64,000 bases of DNA, taken from assembly GCA_037013685.1 (NCBI GenBank), contig CM072894.1, positions 25,853,529 to 25,917,528 of the forward strand, written 5' to 3'. This document shows, in pieces, positions 56,641 to 64,000 of this stretch. Source of the stretch: Acridotheres tristis (Eukaryota; Chordata; Aves; Passeriformes; Sturnidae). Each line of letters starts with the position of its first letter. Within the stretch, counting starts at the first letter, position 1. A program made the position numbers and the translations under genes. The notes below the pieces were generated by a model. That model had not been told where the DNA came from and searched no databases. It worked only from the letters and a program-made list of their open reading frames with translations.

Positions 56641-58939
56641 ACAAACAAATGGAAAAAACAGCTCCAAAAGCAGCATGAAGCAAACGACAGGCAAGCTGTA
56701 GCACACTCAAATGATCAAGCTGCTGTAAGTGGATGAGCATTGTGCATGGAGTTGCCTGCTCTGGGATTGTTGTTTGCCTTTACATAAAGTCTGAATTGAA
56801 CTATAATTTGTGCTAAACATATAGAAAGTTTGAGAAATTCAGTTTTAGTTAAAAAGTGAGGTCATTTGAGCCGTGCTTTTTTTATCTGCAATAAGTTTTG
56901 TTGATTGTTTTCATTCCTCCAGACGCTTCTGATGGTAGGAAGGACCAAATCTTGACAGTGCTGCTCAAAGTAGGCATGACTGTCAGGACAAAATACTGAA
57001 CTTGTACTGGCAGTGTCTGTGCCTCAGCTGCACAGCCGACAAACGTCTGGGCCATGTTAAAGGGAAACAAGAAACTTCTGAGAAATCCCCATGGTGCACA
57101 CTGAGCTTTCTAGTCCAGAGTGTCATTCAGACAAAGAATCTCATTCCAGGAGACAGCATAACTGTAAAGTAATTTCTTCTTTCTTCTTAAAATAACTTCT
57201 TCTTTCATACCTTCATATATGCTTTGTGCCTAACATATTGACGTGCTGCTTCATGATTTGCTACTATTCAGTAAAGGGCACATGTTATTGCTGCCTTAGG
57301 TTATGGCAACACACAGAGGTCAGAATTATGACAGATGCTTCTCTGCAATCAGCTATCTACAAATAATTTGTAAGGCATAGTCTGGCCTAAAGATATCACA
57401 CTATTTTGAAAACAACTCATTTTTGTATTTGCTTTTTATCTCTATCTTCATTTTTGTGGGATAAAACCAGAGATTTCTACTTTACTGGCAGCATTTAGAT
57501 GGAGCATTTGATGTGACCAAAGGTTTACTCCTATCTCTGGAGTCACTAGTTCAGTTTTCTCCTTTTGGATCAGTGTTTAGGCTATGGGAGTTTGCGTCAT
57601 GATGAGGTAATGCTTCTATTTTGTCTTTTATTGATTAGCTTTTTTCCCACATTCTTCTGGCAGAGTGCAAAGGTTTGTAAAGCATAGGACACTTTGTCTG
57701 GAGCTGTTTCGTTAGCATTACCCTTACTAAACCTAGTTACTTTTACTAATTCCATGGCAGTTTCTAAAATACTGTTAGTACAAAACCAGCAGTATAAAAT
57801 ACTCTTGTGTAAATGCTATGCCAGCCTTTAACCACTTTCTTCCTCAAATAGTGCCCAAGAGGAATAATGTCAGTTTATTCTAGATTTTAGCTCAGTCATG
57901 GTTACAGATTACTGTTATATTATTTGCTGTAATATATAAAGAAAATAAAAAGTAATTTCTACAAGAGGCAAGCTAGTTGCAGCTTATTTCCTGTCTTGTC
58001 TGTGGAGAAGGGGGTTTAAACTAAAATATTTACTTCTAAGGAATGTAAAAATTGCTATTCTAGACATGTTTATCATTAAAGGTTCTGATCCAGAGATTAT
58101 TAAAGCCTATTATTAGACTTGCATGAATCCAAAGAGGCTTAGATCAAGCTATAACAGGCAACTTCAGCACATTTTTACAGGATCTGGTGGACTGCAAAAA
58201 AAAAGTATTTCATAAAACCTTTTCATGCTACTGCTGTTGACATCCCCACTGACAAGTCCAATGTCATAATTTCACTGTTTCCAGCTGGCATTAGATTTTG
58301 GAGCAGAATTATGGCTCTATTCCTCAGTGTGTTCACTCGTCCTGTAGCAGAAGTCAACATAACAGAAGCCAACTGAGACAAACTTGAAGTATCCTGGTAG
58401 GGTTTGCTGAGATGTACACAAGGAGAGATGATGATTTTTTTTTTTCCAGTTTTAAACTTGATGCACAGAGATAAGAAAATTACCGGGAGTTGTGTTAAAT
58501 GACCCAAAAATTAACAGTATGCTATTGTTTCTCATCTTTGCTTTTTTGCTCTTTTCTTGGTATCTTAAAATATTTTATACAAATTGCTTACAGCTCATAT
58601 GTCTGCACATTAGCAAAGCAGAAGGTTGCTGTTTTATAACACAACCATGGGTTGAGTGACTGGTACCAGGGTGTCCCTTGAGGGGATATTGGTCTGCTGC
58701 TGACTTTTCCATCACAATAAGGCAAACTTCAGCGGGATTGGTGTAATAGCAAGATCCAGGCCACAGATAGAGATAAGGAAAATCACTCCTCAGAAGAGGG
58801 AAAGTAATGGGGTTGTGCTGGCTGCTCAAAGCCTGGCTATAGCCAAGATCCCTCTTTCATTCTGTGTGGGGTAAGAGTGCTTGTAAAACTTCACTGCCTG
58901 TTTCTTGGTAGATATCTGATGTAAATAAACCTGTCCAAA
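56641..58939. other. Unannotated non-coding stretch
   Basis: AT-rich. A T11 run near 58,435-58,445. No gene or repeat recognised. Confidence 0.5.
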
Positions 58940-59689
58940 ATGACAATCCATGCTCTGTGTGTAAATCCAAGGCTTTTCCTTGGTGCCTCCTGGGACGTGC
59001 CCTGTGCCCTTCCACCTTCAAGTCTGAGAATTTTGTGGGGGGTCCCTTGCAGCCTTCCTGGGATAGGAAGTCATGGCTTCTCGCAAGGCTGGCTGCTTCT
59101 GGTAGCCAAGACCCTGTTCCTGCTCTGGCTTCTGCATGATCTTTCTCTTAAGCTTTCCTCCAGCCCTATCCTTGCCTCTGCTCTGCCAGTGACTCCCACG
59201 TTTAGGATCACTCCGGGTAACTTTGAGAGCCAGACTGAGGTGGATGCTCCTAAAAAGAGCCTCCAGTCCTTGTCCTCTCTGCTGCAGTGGACTGACTGCC
59301 TACCCACGTGTCCTGAGGTGGCTTTTCTGTACTTTCTGTGGTTACAGCAACAGGCTAAATGCTTTTTCATTTTTTTTTTTTTTAAATTTTATGAGTACTT
59401 TGGGGTGCATGGAGGTGTGCTCCATTCTTATTTTCATTTTAATTTTGACATCATGGTGCCTATGTATTTGACAAGGTTATGCCTGTTTCACCTGGATTCC
59501 TTTTGCTCCAGCCTCTGTTATGCTTGCTCTTCACTCTCAGTTCATCTAGTTTTGATGTATATTTTCAAGCAACAGTGCTTTCTGTTCAGAAACACTTATT
59601 GGGTTTGGACTGTTTCTCTCAGTTGGTCAGTCCTTTATGTTGGGATCACCTATATTATTCATTCCATGAATGATCTTCCTTGTGTTTAG
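58940..59689 (+). other. Longest open frame (249 codons), probably not a gene
   Basis: One + frame stays open from an ATG at 58,940 to a stop at 59,687-59,689. The product would be rich in Leu, Ser, Phe and Cys, with a Phe-rich run coming from a poly-T stretch (about 59,368-59,383). No domain, signal peptide logic or splice context is convincing, a 99-codon frame opposes it on the minus strand (59,071-59,370), and no family is recognised. It could in principle be an eroded retrogene. Confidence 0.15.
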
Positions 59690-62074
59690 TGAATCTTTCG
59701 ATCTCTAAATGTAGACATGGATACCAAGGTTCTGAGCAATACATTTTAAAGAGGAATTGATGTCTTTTGCTTATTCCAACAGCTGAAATGTTATTCTCCA
59801 TTCTCAGTCACTGTTTATCAAATGAATTTTTTGTCTATTCACCAAATATTTTAGATAATTGGATCTTATTCTTTTGTTGTTTGTGTTTCAAGTTAGTAGA
59901 ACATCAAAGTATTCACTTTTAAATTATTTCCTTAATTTTCGTATTTTGAATATCCATGATCTGCTTGGTCATGGACTGAATTCTTCTTTCCATGCTTACA
60001 CAAGGCTTGGAATTTAGTGCTCCTGTTGTTCCAAGTCCCTTCTTTGTTCCGTGCTCAGAGATGTTTTTATTGTCTTCCTGTCAACTGCAATCTCTTCTTT
60101 GCTGTTGCTCTCACTGGACTGAAAGACTTTGTACACTATTTGCCAGCTAATAATATGAGACAATGCCAGGCTTGCCAAATGTGTTTGGCTTCTTACAAAA
60201 ATAACTGTATGCAGAGATTCATGACCTGATTACTAGTTATATCCTCTGTACATGGTTACTTAACTAACTTCCAGTAAATCCAGGAGCAAGCTGACTCCTC
60301 CACACTCCTTCCTCCTGTAGGCTATTCTCCCTCCCTCTCAGTTTAAAACAACTGCAGCTAAACCCCCTCCTCTCTGGAGGTACCACAGTATCTGCAGTGT
60401 CTCCCTCCCTGATCCCTCTGTGAGTGCCTGCGGTGCAGGTGGGCTGGGGGTGTTCAGTAGGGGATTAAATGCCCAGGTTTGGGAAACCCCCAAGGTAAAT
60501 GGGCCGATCTGGAGAGCAGATCACACAGACACAGCCTCAGACCCACAGGGAACTCCAAGGCGTGTGACAACAAGGACATTTTCTGGTATTTACCTCAGAA
60601 ATACTTGACCTGTCTGAGGACTTCACATGGTATGTTGAGGGCCAAGAGTTCTTGGCCCCAAAGCCAAACCCTGAAGGTAGATAATCAAATTTTCTGTATT
60701 CTCATGTAAAGAAACCACCCTACACAATGAAAAAATTTTTTTTAAAGTGGAGCTTTTTTACACAGCCCCATCTCCGAAATAATGCATTTTCAAGACTTTA
60801 CTGGGGAAGTTGTAGAGCAAAGGGCAGATTTGAGTTGGGTCAGGTTTCTTGCAAGCTGTAAATTGTTGTACAGTGCTGAATTTGGTCTCCTGTGTTGTTT
60901 CATACTGTTATTGTTTTGATTTTTATTATCTGCATTATCCTAACACTCTAAAATCCCAATGTAGAAGAATCCCACTGTGCTGGGGTTTATACAGAGCACA
61001 AAAACAGCTCTACCTGCTGAGCTTGCTTTCTAAGAACAAACTAGGAGAAGAACATGGTCTGCCTGGGAAGCCATCATGTAAGACATGTGGTCTGTGACCA
61101 GGGGGATTCACCATGCAGAATTTTCATAGATATTTTGACAAGCTTCCAGAGATGTACACATCCTTATCATAACTGTACATAAGTCTAATGAAATCTGGAA
61201 CTAATAGTACATAAGTCTTTCCACTCAAGTAATAAATAAGATGTTCTAGAGCTGTAGTATTTTAATAAAGGCTGTATTCATAGGTTGATTTTCTTATTTT
61301 CCTGTCCCATGGGAGCTCTGTTCAACTCCTCAGCTGATGTACTCCTAATCTCTGATCGTGCATTCATTACCATAAAACATACTGCATGTACTTTGAGCAT
61401 GAAATAAAACAGAAATTTAATACCATGCTCTTTTTAGATCCTTATTTCAGGTTGTTTGTACAAAAAGAAAAAAAAAAGGTGGTTGATCCTTTGGTTTTTC
61501 TTTAAGAAAAATTGACAAGCTGCTTTGAAGACTTGCTTTGAGGCTAAGTTATTAGTTTTGCTGTGGTTTTAAGGAAAAGGTGAAGACAGAAGATGAAATT
61601 AGATCAGCAACAAGCTAAAAGTCCTTTCCCAGAGCACCTGGAGAGGTTAAATAAACTGCATATGGCCCACATTGAATTTACACATTGTTAAGACTTCTGG
61701 GAGTCAGGGGGTAAAGTAGGTAGACTGCTAACTTGCCATCTTAAGCAAAAAGCAGCTGGGGAAATTATTATTACAGTCTGAGATAGGCATAATATATAAT
61801 GAGATATACATCAAGCTTATAAAATATAATTCCTTAATTTGACTAAAATCTCTACGAGTCTAATTAGGGTCCTGCATGCAAGACCCTGAAAGCTACTCAT
61901 GCAAGGTAACTTTTTGTTTGTTTTATTTGCAGTCAGGAATTTAGGTTTGGGGGTGTTTTTCTGGGCGAAGGAGAGGGTTGCGTTTGTTTGGGGTTTTTTG
62001 CTAAAATACAAATGCCTGCTCCCTGTGGGCTTGCAACAACATCAGAGTTTGCTGATGTCCTGAAATAAATGGTA
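59690..62074. other. Unannotated non-coding stretch
   Basis: A CT/C-richer part lies at 60,290-60,420. An A-run at about 61,469-61,478. No gene or repeat recognised. Confidence 0.5.
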
Positions 62075-62430
62075 ATCATGGTATGCTTTCACCCAAGCAT
62101 TCAGGGTATCAGGGATGGTTCACTGAAGTACCATTGGATGCTATATGCTGACAGTGTGCTTTTGTTTGTAACAAACTCTGAAGACACAATCCTCACCCTT
62201 CTAGTGTTAATCCAAGATCTTGGCTTGCTTTCAGGCTATAGAATTAACTGAGAAAATTTGGAACTGCTTGAGGTCTCCCAGCTGCCTTGCACAACGGCTT
62301 TTCTTCCAGTACATCTCCTGAAGGCAGTCAGAAGCAATTAAATGTTTGAGGGATGAAATAATAAGGAATTTTAAAAAACTTGCAGGGATGAATTTGAAAA
62401 CCACTGTCCTTTAATTGGCAAAATATAACA
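62075..62430 (+). mobile_element. L1/Tx1-clade LINE reverse-transcriptase relic
   Basis: From about 62,080 one + frame encodes 'HPSIQGIRDG', then 'LYADSVLLFVTN' and 'LIQDLGLLSGYRIN' before a stop at 62,249. This is the conserved block around the RT active site of L1/Tx1-type LINEs (I.GI..G....LYADDVLLF..N...L..LI..FG..SGYKIN). The second catalytic Asp of YADD is Ser here. Downstream to about 62,425 the remains of an 'LPLSLIGRIN'-like segment can be traced in broken frames ('LIGKI'). The CR1 family has a different sequence at this block, so this is not CR1. Dead fragment. The L1/Tx1 group is very rare in birds, so the insertion is either ancient or unusual. Confidence 0.8.
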
Positions 62431-63439
62431 GGTGGTAGCATGTAATTTATATGTTTCTCCTGGGAAAAATTAACAAAGTCACATTTAACTTAGATATTTT
62501 TGTATGAGTAGCTTGGTTCTTTTCATATTGTGCTCTGGTAGTGATTCTTCTGGACCATTTTCCAGAAAATATAGACTTCCTATTGCTAAGAGTAGTCACT
62601 GAACCTGCAGAGATTTTACTGTTTTGTTGTCATGCCTTGAGCCCTTCACTGATCCCACCAAACCTGTAGCATCAGCCCATGGAAAGGCCAAAAAAGCATT
62701 AAAACAGATTCTTACACTAAAATCCTGGATCCTCATCTACACAAGGAAGCCTAAACTGTTTGTGCTGATAGATTGCAACTGACACCCCACAAAACCTCGT
62801 TGGAGGGTCATTTCTCCATAGGATAGATTGATTGCCAGTGTGTATGGCAAGGACTAGTTGAAGAGAATAACTCTATTCTGAACTGTGACTTATAACTGCC
62901 ACCTTTATAAATAGAGGTACATTTGAAATATGTATTGATCTTTGGTCTATAAATGCAGGGGATGTATGCAGCTCTAAGATTGTCCTAAGTTTGGCCTTTT
63001 TCTTCTCTATTGAGAGAAAAGGTATTTTTGACTTTCATAGATGCTTCTGAAACCTATTATGAAGAGTAGGAGTGCAAGGTCTTGGCAAGCAAGCTCATAA
63101 TTTTGTGCTGTGTGGCCAGGTTAGCCTTTAAGTATGCATGTCTGACAAGAGGTTATGTAAATGAGCATATTTTTGTGTTGAACTCAAGGCAATGGATGGG
63201 AGGCAGTAAACAGACATGTGGTGGCTCATGTGATATCTTTGCATCTGAATACTTAGAGGCATTGAGCAGCAGTCCAACATAAAGACGGCTGTGTGAATGG
63301 TATGTGGAGAGGAGAAGGCCGGTAAAGCTCATTGGACATGAAGATCTGTTGTGCTTGATACCACATCAACACATAGCCAGGTACAGTGACTGCCCCAAAA
63401 GGTTTCACCCTGAACAGTTAAGGGAGACACATAATGGCA
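62431..63439. other. Unannotated stretch, possibly with a retroelement scrap
   Basis: Between about 62,640 and 62,780 a frame weakly resembles the RT/RNase H junction of LTR retroelements (see findings), with too little to call. Nothing else recognised. Confidence 0.4.
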
Positions 63440-63840
63440 GTAGAAATAAACAGTCTGAAATAATGCAGCCAAATTCAAAATCCTACATCTATGGACAGAG
63501 AATGTAGGTCACACTCAAAAGGTGAAGATCATTTCCATCAAAGCGGTGACATGAAAAGGGGATTAGGGTAATGACAGAAACCCAGGTAATTCTGGACTCC
63601 CAAATAGAGACTGTCTCTTAAAATGGCAAGTATGATTATTGGCTGTGTAAGGAGTAGGAAGATAGGGAGAAAACTCCGGGGTTACTGAGCCTCAACTTCA
63701 CAGAGTGTGTGGAAAAAATAGAAACAGCATTTAGGACAGAGCTACCAGAATGAGTTGAGGAATTGGAAAGATCTTTTGATCAGTGGGAGAAGCGAGAGTG
63801 ATGTTTTGTTGCCAGTGTAACAGAACGACAGATGAGATGC
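63440..63840 (+). mobile_element. CR1/L3-type LINE reverse-transcriptase relic
   Basis: 'aaaatcctacatctatgg' and 'agagaatgtaggtcacact' match the sauropsid CR1/L3 segment (aaggtcctacatct..gaatgtaggccatact). 'ggcaagtatgattattggct' gives MIIGC, as in the CR1 block ANxIxGCI, and 'agagctaccagaatgagttg' with 'aggaattggaaaga' matches the (R)ATRMI..LE segment. The order is correct for ORF2 in + orientation. It has several frameshifts, and the 3' end is not seen before the window closes. Confidence 0.8.
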
Positions 63841-64000
63841 CCACAACTACTATTTGTGGCTTTAACTCTACTAATAGACTTCTTATGGACACAACCCTCT
63901 GGATGCCCAATCTGGTGCGTTTTATATGGTAACATGGTGTCTGAATCCTTCTTGGACAGTGCTGGAGTGGATTAGGATATATACTCTTGCATAAGACTTC

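Overview
The window reads as vertebrate nuclear DNA, most likely from a bird. The main evidence is repeats: CR1 LINE 3' ends in both orientations with the usual avian wording (for example 'ggttggaaaagacct' near 48,060 and 50,645), older turtle/crocodile-like CR1 (L3-type) pieces, and several eroded palindromic repeats of a kind common in turtles and crocodilians. There are no bacterial-type operons, ribosome-binding sites or dense open frames. The sequence is AT-rich, CpG-poor outside a few spots, and low in repeats, as expected for a bird.

I find no convincing protein-coding gene, tRNA, rRNA, CRISPR array or complete mobile element. Most open frames are 60-160 codons, overlap on both strands, and lack domains, codon bias or splice context. 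The longest (58,940-59,689, 249 codons) runs through a poly-T tract and looks like chance. One short segment (13,926-14,047) has a good acceptor, an open frame and a good donor and could be an orphan or lncRNA exon, but nothing else supports it. The window is therefore best read as part of a gene desert or a very long intron.

Layout. 1-9 kb: mostly unique sequence with G-quadruplex motifs (2.24 kb; a strong cluster at 6.5 kb in a small GC/CpG-richer patch), a CR1 3' end (4.0 kb) and an L2-like fragment (8.65 kb). 10.4 kb: a pure-pyrimidine TTCTC satellite. 12.9-14.3 kb: two palindromic repeat relics, the exon candidate and a MIR-like relic. 15.8-25 kb: unique sequence with candidate conserved non-coding elements (CNEs) near 15.8, 18.1 and 24.4 kb. 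25.7-26.7 kb: another palindromic relic, a perfect hairpin and a MIR-like relic. 37.5 kb: a strong CNE candidate with three CAGCTG boxes. 39.3-40.6 kb: CR1 remnants. 45.9 kb: a CNE candidate. 48-51.6 kb: a cluster of CR1 pieces, including a deleted CR1 that joins endonuclease coding sequence directly to the 3' terminus. 53-56.6 kb: CNE candidates, one with an exact PBX/MEIS composite site. 62.1 kb: a relic of an L1/Tx1-type reverse transcriptase, unusual for a bird. 63.4 kb: an old CR1/L3 reverse-transcriptase relic.

If the CNE candidates are real, the region's job is probably long-range regulation of a developmental gene outside the window. I cannot name that gene from the sequence. CNE calls rest on motif content and retained CpGs, not on an alignment, and carry modest confidence. 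I found no sign of a new biological system.
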